DNA of 64,000 nt from JBBQZP01 sp038207585 (GTDB taxonomy: Bacteria > Pseudomonadota > Alphaproteobacteria > Rhodobacterales > Rhodobacteraceae). Under the pieces are notes generated by a model. That model was not told the DNA's origin, did no database searches, and saw only the letters and a program-made list of their open reading frames with translations. The position numbers were made by a program, and so were the translations under genes. The number at the start of each line of letters is the position of its first letter. Positions within the stretch are counted from its first letter, which is position 1. Shown here in pieces: positions 47,512 to 56,876 of the stretch. The stretch is taken from NCBI GenBank assembly GCA_038207585.1, contig JBBQZP010000023.1, forward strand, positions 1 through 64,000. The letters are read 5' to 3'.

Positions 47512-47981
47512 AAGCTGAAACCGCGATCTTTGTCGATGCGATTGCCGCCATGCGCGATCACGCACGTCAGCTTGCAACGGATGAGATGATCCTTGTCGAC
47601 AATACTCCGTTGCCGGATCTGATCCAGCAGCGCTATGGGCTGTCATCGCAGAAGCGTCCCGCCAATCTGATTGCGAAGTTGCACGAAAGCGCCCTGTCGG
47701 CAGAGCGTTGGGCCGGGCATGTGGAAACCGCGTTGCACAGTGCAGATACGTTGTCGGCGCTGGCCTACATATCCTCGGCGATGACGTCGGTTGATCGCAT
47801 CATGGCCGACGGCGGCCCCTACGTTGAACCGGGCCTGTTCCAATGGCTCTCGTCACGGCTTGATCCGATCTATTGGCGGGCCGTGCCGGTGTTCAACCTG
47901 GGTTCCGAACCACCGGACAATAGCAGAATCGACGCATACTCCCGTTGGCTTGCGACACATCCGAACCCGTGGTCTGCCTGA
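47508..47981 (+). CDS. Candidate immunity protein for the adjacent toxin
   Basis: A 157-residue protein of unknown family, start MKAETAIFVDAIAAMRD, largely helical and rich in acidic and alanine residues. The ATG at 47508 overlaps the toxin stop as ATGA and follows AGGGGAA. Small unknown genes placed directly after a toxin of this kind normally encode the cognate inhibitor. No signal peptide, so it should act in the cytoplasm, which agrees with a cytoplasmic NAD- or protein-directed toxin. Function is inferred from position alone. Confidence 0.65.
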   Translation: MKAETAIFVDAIAAMRDHARQLATDEMILVDNTPLPDLIQQRYGLSSQKRPANLIAKLHESALSAERWAGHVETALHSADTLSALAYISSAMTSVDRIMADGGPYVEPGLFQWLSSRLDPIYWRAVPVFNLGSEPPDNSRIDAYSRWLATHPNPWSA

Positions 47982-47984
47982 CCT

Positions 47985-48205
47985 GGCCTTGGCGAAAGGT
48001 TGCAGGCTGGTCGGACGAATTGCGCCGCAGCACTTTCCGAAACATCCCGACCAGATGTTGAAGGGTGGCGGCGAACAAGTCTGACTTTCCAGTCTGCGAA
48101 CCGATGCAGTGTCCCAATATCGGGTCAAGCAATACTGGCATACCGACTGGAACGACCGCACACCCGTTTCCGCCACCCGGGCGACCTCGCACGGGTACTC
48201 TGGCA
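47985..48205 (+). pseudogene. Decayed second copy of the toxin C-terminal tail
   Basis: Immediately after the candidate immunity gene two forward frames repeat the end of the toxin. The first reads RLVGRIAPQHFPKHPDQMLK then GGGEQV-stop, matching the toxin's LVGTIAPQISDVDPTKMLR and GGGEQV. The second reads QYWHTDWNDRTPVSATRATS, matching QYLHTDWNDRAPVSATRATS. The frame is broken between them and no start codon exists. Only the last about 65 residues are represented, at roughly half identity overall. This is the arrangement of displaced toxin-tip cassettes in polymorphic toxin loci. Confidence 0.75.
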
Positions 48206-48222
48206 ACCTTAAACGCGATCGG

Positions 48223-50454
48223 TCAAACCCCGATTGCGGTCGAGAAGTTGTCGGGAATGAATTCGAGGCTATCGATCCGCAGGGGTTCTCCGCCGCCGAA
48301 GTCATCGCCGATCAGCGAGACCTGGTCACCCGCCGAAATGGAAAGATCCCGGATAATATGCGACGTCGCCGTCTTGCTGTTGGCATTGGCGCTTCCCAGT
48401 TCCTCGTCCCATCTCCATGATTCAACAATCTTTCCGTTCACCAGAAGCGAAAGCTTGCTGTTTCCGTCATTCTCGTCGAAATAGTTGACACGCACATCAT
48501 AGGTGCCGGACTTTCCGGCGAAATCAGCATCGGCACGATGCTCGCCCGTGCCATCGCGTCTTATGACGGCACCGTTCTTGGCCGCTTTGAGGCTTTCCGT
48601 CACAAAGCCGCTCAGATCAAAACTTTCCGCTTCCAGACTGATATACTCGCCGATGGCTGCAACAGTGGTTTTTGTCGGTGCAGGCGTCACGGTATCTGCA
48701 ACACTGTCAAACGTGAGCTTGTCAATCCGCAACGCTTCGCCTTTGTTCGCGACACCCGTCAGCCTGATCTCATCACCTGCGGCCAGTTTCAGCCCACTGA
48801 TGACTTTGGTGCTGGCGGTCAGGTCATTGGCGTTGTTGCTGCCAAGCTTCAGGTCCCACTTCCAGTTCGCGACCTCTTTGCCGTTCACCGTCACCAGCAG
48901 CGTGCTGACACCATCGGCCTCGTCAAAGTAGTCGATCGACAGATCGTATTTACCTGCCGCACCCTTGAACGTCATACCGGCTTCGTTGATTCCATCCGTG
49001 CTGCCCTTTATCACCTTGTCGCTGGACGCCGCGCCGACTTTTTCTGTCTTGAAGCCTTGCGTCAGGATAAGGGATTCAGCTTCCACGGTGATCGTTTTGT
49101 CTGGTCCCGTCGTTGTGGCGACCGGGCCGGAAATATCGCTTCCCACAAGGATCGCCCCGGGCTGCGGCACGTCAACCGTCACTGGGGATGCAGGCTGCCC
49201 GGTTGGTTTCGGCGCGGCGGTCTGCACGTTAAAGCCATCAAGCAGGCCGTTGATATAGTCTTCGATATTTGCATAGCCGTCGCCATCCGCGTCCTTCTGG
49301 GCATCTGCAACGGTCACATTCGATCCGATCAGGCGCTCGTACTGATCAGGAATACCGTCTTTGTCGGTATCCAGCAGCGCACTTTGCGCTTTTGTCGTAA
49401 GATAGCCGCCCACCTGGTCTTGGGAGTCGATAATTTTCCCAGTGCCATTCAGTACAGTTTTGATGATGCGTGCATCTATTGCGTCAAGCCCGCCTGCGCT
49501 CGCTCCAGCGTTAGAAAGCACATGGTCAACCACATCGGCGGTATCAATCACGGTTTTTGTGGCTGGGTCGAAGACATATTTACTTTGCAGTTTCGACACG
49601 GCGCTTCCGCCGATTTCGCCAATGTTCCCTGAGGCGTAGTAGGCAGTCGACGCAGAGCCAGACTCAAAACGGATCGCTTCGCGCCCTGTGGAATCCGCGC
49701 CCGCGATGAAGACGTTGTTGATTACATGACCGGTCGAGCCTTCATTGCTCGCGTAACCGCTGTTGCCCCAGTTGTAGACCACATTGTTTATGAACTCGAT
49801 CTGCTTTGCATCGTCCTTGATCGTAGCGTTGCGGAACTTGTTGTGAGCAAGAAGATTGCCGACGATGCTTACATTGGAGCTTCCGTCGCCAACCAGCAAA
49901 CCCATGCTGTGCTCTCCCTTGGAATGAATTGAATCATTAAGAGCTTCGGCAATAATATTGTTCGAGAACGTGATGTTGCTGTTATCGCCCCAAGACGACA
50001 AGGCTTCGTCCAGCGACCACGAAATGGAGTTGCTGTCGATCACCACGTTCTTGATTGTCTCGCCGGATTTTCCAACCGAGATGCCATCGCGGTCATCGGG
50101 CTTGTCGCCGTCCGGGTCATCGCCCGGACGCACGTGAACACCCCGGATAATCACTTCACTTTCCACAACCCGCAAGCGTGCCCCGGCAACCGTGATGCCG
50201 CCCGGCGCCGTCTGACCAGCGACGGTCACGTCGCCGTTAATCTGGATCTCATCCTTGAGGTTTATGATGCCCCCGACTTCGAAAATGACAATCCGGGGCT
50301 GATCAAGGACTTCCAACGCCCAACGTAGCGAACCGACGCCTGAGTCATTCAGATTGGTGACTTTAACCACCTCACCACCTCGGCCGCCTTGCGTTTCGGC
50401 ACCAAAGCCCACTGCACCTTGGAAGGCCAACAGATTTGAATTCGTGATTGTCAT
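48223..50454 (-). CDS. Multidomain extracellular polysaccharide lyase (pectate-lyase-like) with two binding modules
   Basis: A 743-residue protein. The first about 330 residues form a parallel beta-helix of the pectate-lyase superfamily (GGIINLKDEIQINGDVTVAG, VIDSNSISWSLDEALSSW, ITFSNNIIAEA). A calcium-binding thrombospondin-3/dockerin-like segment follows (DTDKDGIPDQYE, DADGDGYANIEDYI). Two homologous C-terminal modules of about 110 residues come next: ITVEAESLILTQGF and ISLEAESFDLSGFV starts, each with YDLSIDYFDE or YDVRVNYFDE and GEALRIDKL or GEPLRIDSL ends, likely carbohydrate-binding. The start at 50454 follows GAAGAG. No N-terminal signal peptide, so type I secretion is probable. It borders the exopolysaccharide genes and may trim the polymer. 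Confidence 0.85.
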   Translation of the reverse strand: MTITNSNLLAFQGAVGFGAETQGGRGGEVVKVTNLNDSGVGSLRWALEVLDQPRIVIFEVGGIINLKDEIQINGDVTVAGQTAPGGITVAGARLRVVESEVIIRGVHVRPGDDPDGDKPDDRDGISVGKSGETIKNVVIDSNSISWSLDEALSSWGDNSNITFSNNIIAEALNDSIHSKGEHSMGLLVGDGSSNVSIVGNLLAHNKFRNATIKDDAKQIEFINNVVYNWGNSGYASNEGSTGHVINNVFIAGADSTGREAIRFESGSASTAYYASGNIGEIGGSAVSKLQSKYVFDPATKTVIDTADVVDHVLSNAGASAGGLDAIDARIIKTVLNGTGKIIDSQDQVGGYLTTKAQSALLDTDKDGIPDQYERLIGSNVTVADAQKDADGDGYANIEDYINGLLDGFNVQTAAPKPTGQPASPVTVDVPQPGAILVGSDISGPVATTTGPDKTITVEAESLILTQGFKTEKVGAASSDKVIKGSTDGINEAGMTFKGAAGKYDLSIDYFDEADGVSTLLVTVNGKEVANWKWDLKLGSNNANDLTASTKVISGLKLAAGDEIRLTGVANKGEALRIDKLTFDSVADTVTPAPTKTTVAAIGEYISLEAESFDLSGFVTESLKAAKNGAVIRRDGTGEHRADADFAGKSGTYDVRVNYFDENDGNSKLSLLVNGKIVESWRWDEELGSANANSKTATSHIIRDLSISAGDQVSLIGDDFGGGEPLRIDSLEFIPDNFSTAIGV

Positions 50455-50991
50455 GCTCTTCAGGTTTCCTATTCTGTGACGATACCGCTCGTTCTCGAAG
50501 ATTGGATATCCGTCGAATTCCCGAAGCGCATGGCGAAAATGTGGCAGCAAGGTGAAGCAAGTAAGAAACCGCTGATCGCCGCAGCCAAATTGTGTACAGT
50601 TCGGCACAAATGCACCGACATAATTTCGATCGGCTGGAAAGCTCCTAAGTTTTGATCGTTCTGGCAATTTGTTGCCGTCCGCCATTTGCTGATGGGCAGG
50701 CCTGCTCCAATGGCTTGAGAATCGACCGTAGTCATAGCGGATCGGAAATTCGCAAGCCGCCCGCCCTACGCAAGCCGGTTGCTGCAAAATGGGGCATGTG
50801 TGCGCAGGCCTGGGACGGAAGCCATCCCGGCGCGGCTAAGCCTGATTTTTTTCTGGCCGGGCATGGAACAATCCGGCATATTGATCAGGCTATTGAGCAG
50901 AAGAACAAGTTTTTTGCACGATTCTGAATAGAAGTTGCCGCAGTAAGGCCTGCGCGTTTCAGTGGACGTTTTTGACAGAAAGGTCTTTGGC
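50455..50991. promoter_or_regulatory. Divergent control region of the lyase and the first glycosyltransferase
   Basis: No gene recognised in this 537-base gap. It is more AT-rich than the coding flanks. Several short frames exist on both strands, including reverse-strand extensions of the lyase that lack family character. A sigma54-like TGGC-N-TTGC sequence at about 50664 has the wrong spacing. It must hold the promoters for both divergent genes. Confidence 0.35.
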
Positions 50992-52188
50992 ATGAACGGG
51001 ACGAAAATTCTCGCATTGACGAAGTCGACCGGCGGCATTGCACTTTACAACCGTCTGCTTCTGTCCGAACTCCGATTGCTTGGCGCAGACTCCCACACAA
51101 TATGCCTTTCCGAAAACGCAGAAGAATACGCAAGCAATCTTTCGAAATGCGGCCTGAGCGCGCAGCCAATGGCCATGGCACGGTATCGTATTGATCCCAT
51201 CGGAGACCTGAGGGTTTTGATGAGAATCCGTTCGATTGTACGGTCAATGGCGCCTGACCTGATCATCTGTCACGGCAGCAAACCCGGGTTTATCGGGCGC
51301 ATCCTCGGCCGGATGACCGGCTGCCCCGTGATATACCGGCAGGCTTCATTGCCATTCCTGCGTCGCGTGCAGGGCAACAAGGCACCATTCTACTGGGTGC
51401 TCGACTATCTGGCGGGGACGCTGGGCGGGCACCTTGTGACACTTACAGAATATGCGAAACGCGAAACACTTGCCTACAAACTGGCCCGCCCTGACCGGAT
51501 CACCGTTATTCGCACCGGGGTGGATGTTGATAGATTTTGTCCACCGAATGACCGCGACACTGCAGTGCGCGGCCTTGGGCTTGATGCGTCCCGACCGGTT
51601 GTCGGCTGGATGGGGCGACTGGAACCACAGAAGGCGCCGATCGATTATGTTGCGGCACTCAAAATCGTGGCGCCTAAGCATCCGCAGGCGCAGTTCGTGA
51701 TTGCCGGCGACGGACGGCTTCTGGACAGTGTGGCGCAAGCGGTCAGCGATGCCGGATTGTCGGACAGGGTGACGATGCTGACGTGGCAGCAAGACCCTGT
51801 GCCGACGCTGCAGGCTTTTGACATCTACGCGCTGAGTTCGCTTTGGGAAGGGCTGCCCCTGACGCTTCTTGAGGCGATGGCCTGCGGGTGCTGCTGCGTA
51901 TCTACGGATGTGGATGGATGCGCCGAGGCGATTGATCACGGGACCACAGGGGCGCTCTTTGCGTCGGGCGATCCGCAGTTGATGGCCAATGCGCTGGATG
52001 CGGTGCTGAGTGACCCTGATCTGCGCAAACGCTACGCAAGTCAGGGGCGGCAACGGGCCGAAACGCTGTTCAACAAAAAGACGATGGTGGCGAATTGGAT
52101 CGATCTGATCGGGTCGCTGACGTCGCATTCCAGCGTCCGGGCGTCGCGGTCTGGCGCCGCCACCGAACCAGTCAGAAAGCGCGGGTAA
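50992..52188 (+). CDS. Glycosyltransferase family 4 protein
   Basis: A 398-residue GT-B-fold glycosyltransferase. The donor-binding C-terminal domain has VGWMGRLEPQKAPIDYVAAL, then IAGDGRLLDSV, and the EX7E motif region SSLWEGLPLTLLEAMACG. It adds a sugar to the growing exopolysaccharide repeat unit on the cytoplasmic face. The start at 50992 follows AGAAAGG. It is followed directly by a second glycosyltransferase that begins with GTG at the next base, so the three forward genes are one operon. Sugar specificity is unknown. Confidence 0.9.
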   Translation: MNGTKILALTKSTGGIALYNRLLLSELRLLGADSHTICLSENAEEYASNLSKCGLSAQPMAMARYRIDPIGDLRVLMRIRSIVRSMAPDLIICHGSKPGFIGRILGRMTGCPVIYRQASLPFLRRVQGNKAPFYWVLDYLAGTLGGHLVTLTEYAKRETLAYKLARPDRITVIRTGVDVDRFCPPNDRDTAVRGLGLDASRPVVGWMGRLEPQKAPIDYVAALKIVAPKHPQAQFVIAGDGRLLDSVAQAVSDAGLSDRVTMLTWQQDPVPTLQAFDIYALSSLWEGLPLTLLEAMACGCCCVSTDVDGCAEAIDHGTTGALFASGDPQLMANALDAVLSDPDLRKRYASQGRQRAETLFNKKTMVANWIDLIGSLTSHSSVRASRSGAATEPVRKRG

Positions 52189-53433
52189 GTGCCAGATACG
52201 TCACATTCCTCTGCGACATGCGCCGTCGATCACCCGCAGCGTCTTCAGATTTGCATGGTGATTTCATCGTACCACCCGATTGTCGGAGGTGCCGAGAAGC
52301 AGGTTGCGCAACTGGCCAGTCTGATGATGAAAGAGGGACATTCCGTTACCGTTGTGACCCGGCGTTATCCCGGACTGGACCGCACCGAGACGATTGACGG
52401 GATCAGTGTGGTGCGGGTCGCGGTGCGCAAGCCGTTTGGCTCCGTGGGTTTCATTCTTGGGGCGGCGGCGGCCATCCGCAAACTTCGGCCCGACGTCGTG
52501 CATTGTCATTCGCTTTTTTCACCTGCTTTGGCGGGGGCTCTGGTCCAGCGATTGTCCGGCATCCCGTTTCTGGTCAAACCGATGTGCGGTGGCGAAGCAA
52601 CCACCGTGTCCGAAAAGCCGCTGGGGCGTCAGCGACTGTCCTATATCGGCGGTGCGGTGAACACCTTTCTGGCCGTCAGCCACGAGATCGAGGAAGAACT
52701 GGTGCATCTTGGCATCCCAACGCGCAAGATCCGGTTCATCCCGAATGGCGTGGATGGCAGCCGGTTTCATCCGGCGGCAACAGCCTTGGAAAAGGCCGCC
52801 TTGCGCAAAACGCTGGGATTGCCAGCGGATCTGCTGTTTCTGTTTGCCGGTCGAATGGCGGCGCAAAAGCGACTGCCCCTGATGCTGGAAGCCTGGCGAA
52901 GCGTGATCGCGCAATTTCCCAAGGCAAAGCTGCTGATCGCGGGGGCGAACCGGTCTTCCAGTTCGGAATTTCAGGCCACGTTCGGCGAGGCGGAGGGTAT
53001 CCCCGACGCGCTGCTTGACCAACCTGGCGTGCAGCTTTTGGGTCATGTCGATGATATGCCAACCTTGTTGCGGGCATGCGATGTCTTTGTTCTGCCCTCG
53101 GCCCGCGAAGGCCTGTCGAACGCCCTGCTTGAGGCATCGGCAACTGGTCTTGCGACCGTTTCGGCGCGGATCGGGGGGGCACAGGATTTCATCGTGGAGG
53201 GCGAGAATGGTCTTCAGTTCCCGGTCGATGATCGGGATGGCCTGGCAGCGGCGCTTCTTTCGCTAGCACAGGATGCAGAGTTGCGGGCGGCTTTGGGTGC
53301 TGCCGCCCGGCGAACGGTTCTGATCGATTACGACATTCGCCAGACGGCCGCGCGCCTGTTGCGCGAATATCAGACCCTGCTGACGGGTGACCGACACCAC
53401 CCGACCGATGCGCGGCGGATCGGCAATGTCTGA
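52189..53433 (+). CDS. Glycosyltransferase family 4 protein
   Basis: A 414-residue GT-B glycosyltransferase starting with GTG immediately after the TAA of the previous gene. The N-terminal acceptor domain begins ICMVISSYHPIVGGAEKQVA, and the donor domain has FLFAGRMAAQKRLPLMLEAW and VFVLPSAREGLSNALLEA with the EX7E glutamates. It overlaps the sulfotransferase start by 8 bases. It acts in assembly of the exopolysaccharide repeat unit. Confidence 0.9.
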   Translation: MPDTSHSSATCAVDHPQRLQICMVISSYHPIVGGAEKQVAQLASLMMKEGHSVTVVTRRYPGLDRTETIDGISVVRVAVRKPFGSVGFILGAAAAIRKLRPDVVHCHSLFSPALAGALVQRLSGIPFLVKPMCGGEATTVSEKPLGRQRLSYIGGAVNTFLAVSHEIEEELVHLGIPTRKIRFIPNGVDGSRFHPAATALEKAALRKTLGLPADLLFLFAGRMAAQKRLPLMLEAWRSVIAQFPKAKLLIAGANRSSSSEFQATFGEAEGIPDALLDQPGVQLLGHVDDMPTLLRACDVFVLPSAREGLSNALLEASATGLATVSARIGGAQDFIVEGENGLQFPVDDRDGLAAALLSLAQDAELRAALGAAARRTVLIDYDIRQTAARLLREYQTLLTGDRHHPTDARRIGNV

Positions 53434-54322
53434 CAAGGGCCCGATCTTTGTGCTAGGCCTGCAACGGGGCGGGACCAATCAGTTGCTGAACGCCTTGCGT
53501 TCACATGCAGATACCATCTGGCCGGACGGCGAATTCCACGAGGTGCTGCGTCCGCGTCGGCCTACGTCGCTTGATGCAATACGCAGGTTATTGGGTTATC
53601 TGCCGTTGCTGATCCGCAAGGGCGACGTGCTGAACCCGCGACGTCGGCCGGTGCCGCTTGATCCGGCGGGTCGATCCTGGGTCGCACATTCCCTGCGTCA
53701 GGCGACACAATCCAATCTGGCCAAGGTTGCGCAGTACAAGGCGGCGCTTGCAGACCACGGGCTTAGCCCGGCACATCGCACGCCGGACGCGCGGATGCTG
53801 GTCAAGTTGGTGAATTACAATGTCGGCCTGGCACAGGATCTTGCTTTGGCCTTTCCGAATGCCACGTTCGTGGGCCTGATGCGGGACCCTTTCGGTATTT
53901 GCGAAAGCATGATGGCGCGCGGCGCAGAGCCGACAGATATTCTGCCCTTGTACAGCTATGTCGGAGAAGAATTGTTGCGGCTGGAAGCTGAAGGTCTACC
54001 CGTAAAGATCGTACGTCTTGAAGACATGATCTCTGACTTCAAGCTGTCGGTCGAGGATGTGTATCGCTTCTGCGGTCTTGATGTAAGCGCGATGACGGGC
54101 ATATGCCTTCAGATCAAAGAGCGGATAACCGATGCGGCGGGCGCGCTGACAAGCATCCGGAAGGTTGATCGCTTTTACAGTTTCGACCAAGTCAACACGC
54201 ATATGCGCGGTGATATCAACGCAAGGGCCCTGGAACGCCTGACCCCCGAAGTCATCCGTATGGTTGAGCGTACCTGCGCGCCGATCATGGAACGTTTCGG
54301 ATATGCGTCACCCGCACATTGA
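53426..54322 (+). CDS. Sulfotransferase family protein
   Basis: A 298-residue PAPS-dependent sulfotransferase. The 5'-phosphosulfate loop is VLGLQRGGTNQLLN near residues 9-22; the 3'-phosphate motif is MRDPFGICESMM near residue 150, followed by IVRLEDMISD. The start at 53426 overlaps the glycosyltransferase stop by 8 bases. It converges on the polymerase gene with a 58-base gap. In this locus it should transfer sulfate to the polymer or a precursor sugar. Remote similarity leaves the acceptor unknown. Confidence 0.85.
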   Translation: MSDKGPIFVLGLQRGGTNQLLNALRSHADTIWPDGEFHEVLRPRRPTSLDAIRRLLGYLPLLIRKGDVLNPRRRPVPLDPAGRSWVAHSLRQATQSNLAKVAQYKAALADHGLSPAHRTPDARMLVKLVNYNVGLAQDLALAFPNATFVGLMRDPFGICESMMARGAEPTDILPLYSYVGEELLRLEAEGLPVKIVRLEDMISDFKLSVEDVYRFCGLDVSAMTGICLQIKERITDAAGALTSIRKVDRFYSFDQVNTHMRGDINARALERLTPEVIRMVERTCAPIMERFGYASPAH

Positions 54323-54380
54323 TGCAGGCGATATGTTACCTAAGCCCGCGAAGCGCCAGCGCGCCGCAATCACGCCAGTA

Positions 54381-55850
54381 TCATGTCAGAATTAAGCGGG
54401 AAGATTCCCCTTTCTGCTGCGGTCTTGTGTGGTGCAACAGAACGATCATGTTCATCTCCACGGCAAGAGACATGACGAACCACAAGAAGCGCGGGAAACT
54501 GTCCTGCAGAAACGTCATAGATGCCATATACCCGGCAAATCCGGCCCCGAAGGCGATCACATGCCGGGCAAGTCTTTCATCGCCGACACTGCGCGCTGTC
54601 TTGACCGCCCGGAAGATGCTTGTCGCCGCGCCGCCAATGATTGCAAGAAGCAGGCCAAGACCAAGAAGGCCCACCTCGGCCAGATACTCAAGATAAAGGC
54701 TGTGCGTTGACCGCCCCTCACCCCGAAAAATCAGGCCCAACTCAAGCGCCAGATTCTGGTAGTGCATCTTGAAGTTCCCGACACCCACACCCAGAACGGG
54801 ATAATCCTTGAACAGCTCGAGCGCGACCCGCCAACTGGCAAGCCGTCCTTCGGTGCTTGTATCGACCGCCTCTCTGGAGGTGACTGCGCCTATGATCGTT
54901 CCAAAATGCTCGCGGCTTTCGGGGCTCATCGATATGATGGCGATCGCCGTCGCGATTACAAAGGCAAGACCAAACGTCATCAATTGTCTGAGCGAGAGGC
55001 CCGCGCCAAGCAGCATCAGCGCAAGCGTCAGCCCGATCAATCCGCCACGCGATTGAGTGGCAAGAAGGCCAAAGACCAGCAGGCTTGCGATGCCCGCCCA
55101 GAATACCCCGGCGACAAGCCCGCGCGCGTTCAGAACCTGAAACAGCGCCAGCGGGATCGTGAAGACAATGATCGTCGCAAAGAAATTCGCATCTTCCAGA
55201 GGGCCGGAAAAGCGACCGCTGTTCTCGATCACCAGGGCAAATCCATAAAATCCGCCTGAAAAGCGCCCGAATGCAAGCTGATACGCCCCGATGGCACAGA
55301 TAAACGCAACAGATAGAACCGTCACCGTGGTCGCCGTCTCGAACCCGCGGCGGTTCGTCATGAACGCCAGCGCAAGCAGGGCCACAATCGCATCCTTGAC
55401 GAAATCGAGCGAGAATTTCAGGCTCGTTTCCCAGCCCTGAGCGTAGGTGGCGCTGAACAATTTCATGCACAGGATCAGCAAAAGACAGCCAATGGCCAGC
55501 CAGCCGATGTAGGGAGGCTGACGGTAGATCGTCCAGCGCGCAAGGATCAGCATCAAGAGCGCTGGCGCCGATATTTTAGCAATCGACGGAAGGCCGAAGT
55601 GAACGATGAGGTTATCCGACATGTTCGTCACGATAACCATGACCAGAAGTCCAAGCGCGACCAGCGGATACCGGATCGACGTGGCGATCACGAGGAAAAC
55701 CACCGGCGCCAGCAAAAGCACAAAGGGTGATTTTCCGCCGATGACAACGGCCACGGCGGCAGCGGCCAACCCGGCCAGAACAATTGCAGCCAACCCCCTG
55801 TAGCGCAGAGGCAATGATGCCGCGAACCACGGGAGGGTCTGTGCCGTCAT
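54381..55850 (-). CDS. O-antigen-ligase/polymerase-type membrane protein (Wzy-like)
   Basis: A 489-residue inner-membrane protein with about 12 hydrophobic helices. The Wzy_C/WaaL signature is the large periplasmic loop near residues 330-400: RLASWRVALELFKDYPVLGV, then RSTHSLYLEYLAEVGLLGLG, containing the conserved His. It polymerises lipid-linked repeat units in the periplasm. Its start overlaps the end of the sulfotransferase gene as ATGA. It is the last gene of the leftward flippase-sulfotransferase operon. Confidence 0.9.
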   Translation of the reverse strand: MTAQTLPWFAASLPLRYRGLAAIVLAGLAAAAVAVVIGGKSPFVLLLAPVVFLVIATSIRYPLVALGLLVMVIVTNMSDNLIVHFGLPSIAKISAPALLMLILARWTIYRQPPYIGWLAIGCLLLILCMKLFSATYAQGWETSLKFSLDFVKDAIVALLALAFMTNRRGFETATTVTVLSVAFICAIGAYQLAFGRFSGGFYGFALVIENSGRFSGPLEDANFFATIIVFTIPLALFQVLNARGLVAGVFWAGIASLLVFGLLATQSRGGLIGLTLALMLLGAGLSLRQLMTFGLAFVIATAIAIISMSPESREHFGTIIGAVTSREAVDTSTEGRLASWRVALELFKDYPVLGVGVGNFKMHYQNLALELGLIFRGEGRSTHSLYLEYLAEVGLLGLGLLLAIIGGAATSIFRAVKTARSVGDERLARHVIAFGAGFAGYMASMTFLQDSFPRFLWFVMSLAVEMNMIVLLHHTRPQQKGESSRLILT

Positions 55851-56833
55851 GACGGGCGACGCCGTTTTTGCAGACGGTTGCCGATGTTGATCCTGAGGCC
55901 GTCGACCAATCCCTTTTTGCGCATGTAGCGCACGACAGATCGGATGCTGTCCTTGCCGGCAACAAAACCACGCATGGCTATCGAAAGCGGAACATGCCGA
56001 ACGGCATGGTCAAGGTGATAGGGGGTTCCTGCAGCGCTGGTATAGACGATCTCTTCGATCCGGCGTTGTTGCCGGGGTGTGAGACGTTGCCGGAACTTTC
56101 CAAGATTGGACGAGTCAATAAAGCTCTTTCCGGCCGCGCTTCCGATGTTTTCCGAGGGCCGCGCCAGTGACGTCATGTCGGACACATAATCAACGCCCAG
56201 AAAATCGCAGGCCCGTTTCAACGCAACCTCTGGATTGCCAAGCAGATCTTCATAAAAGATCTCCATATAGTCGCCGCTCAGAACCGCTCCGTCACGGCGG
56301 CCCGCTGCGACATTGCGGGCCCATTTCGTGGCAGTGCGATAAATGTCATGGCGCCATGCCGCCCGGACCGAAAGCGCCACATCGCGCGGATCGCGGATGA
56401 TATGGATAAACCGGGCCTGCGGCAGGATTTCCTTCAACAGTGGCATTTCCCGAACATATGACGGGGTCTTGTCGCCCCATATTGCGGTCGGCGCGGCGTC
56501 GGGATCGCCATAGAATCGCAGGATCATGCCAAGCGCTTCCGTCCAGTTGCGCGCCGCGTTCAGCGCATCAAAATCGGTCCGCGCCATCACGGGTTTGCCC
56601 ATGCGCCGCGCAAAGATCTGGAACGGCATGCGGTCAAACTCATGAAAAAAGCTGTCGAGATCGACGTGAAACCGGTCTGCGCGCCCACCAAACTTGCGAT
56701 AGAGATAGGGTATGAAGTGCGATTCCGGGTCACACAGATTGATCTGGGAATTTCTGTTGAGAAGATCCCGCAGCAACTTGGTTCCGCTGCGCGGACTGCC
56801 GACAACAAACAAGGGGCCAGAAAACACGGTCAT
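55847..56833 (-). CDS. Sulfotransferase family protein
   Basis: A 328-residue sulfotransferase. The PAPS loop is VVGSPRSGTKLLRDLLNRN (residues 10-28) and the 3'-phosphate motif is IHIIRDPRDVALSVRAAWRH near residues 142-161, both very close to the consensus. A W-G-D-K-T-P segment precedes it, as in heparan-type sulfotransferase relatives. It is 43 bases downstream of another sulfotransferase gene and overlaps the polymerase. The likely acceptor is the exopolysaccharide. Confidence 0.9.
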   Translation of the reverse strand: MTVFSGPLFVVGSPRSGTKLLRDLLNRNSQINLCDPESHFIPYLYRKFGGRADRFHVDLDSFFHEFDRMPFQIFARRMGKPVMARTDFDALNAARNWTEALGMILRFYGDPDAAPTAIWGDKTPSYVREMPLLKEILPQARFIHIIRDPRDVALSVRAAWRHDIYRTATKWARNVAAGRRDGAVLSGDYMEIFYEDLLGNPEVALKRACDFLGVDYVSDMTSLARPSENIGSAAGKSFIDSSNLGKFRQRLTPRQQRRIEEIVYTSAAGTPYHLDHAVRHVPLSIAMRGFVAGKDSIRSVVRYMRKKGLVDGLRINIGNRLQKRRRPS

Positions 56834-56876
56834 GGTTCTTTTTGCAACTTACTCTGCCTGAGGAAACCGGAGGTGA

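Noticed and set aside
50660..50680. Sigma54-like promoter TGGCAATTTGTTGC
   Set aside because: The distance between GG and GC is 9 bases instead of the required 10, and no enhancer-binding protein context is seen.
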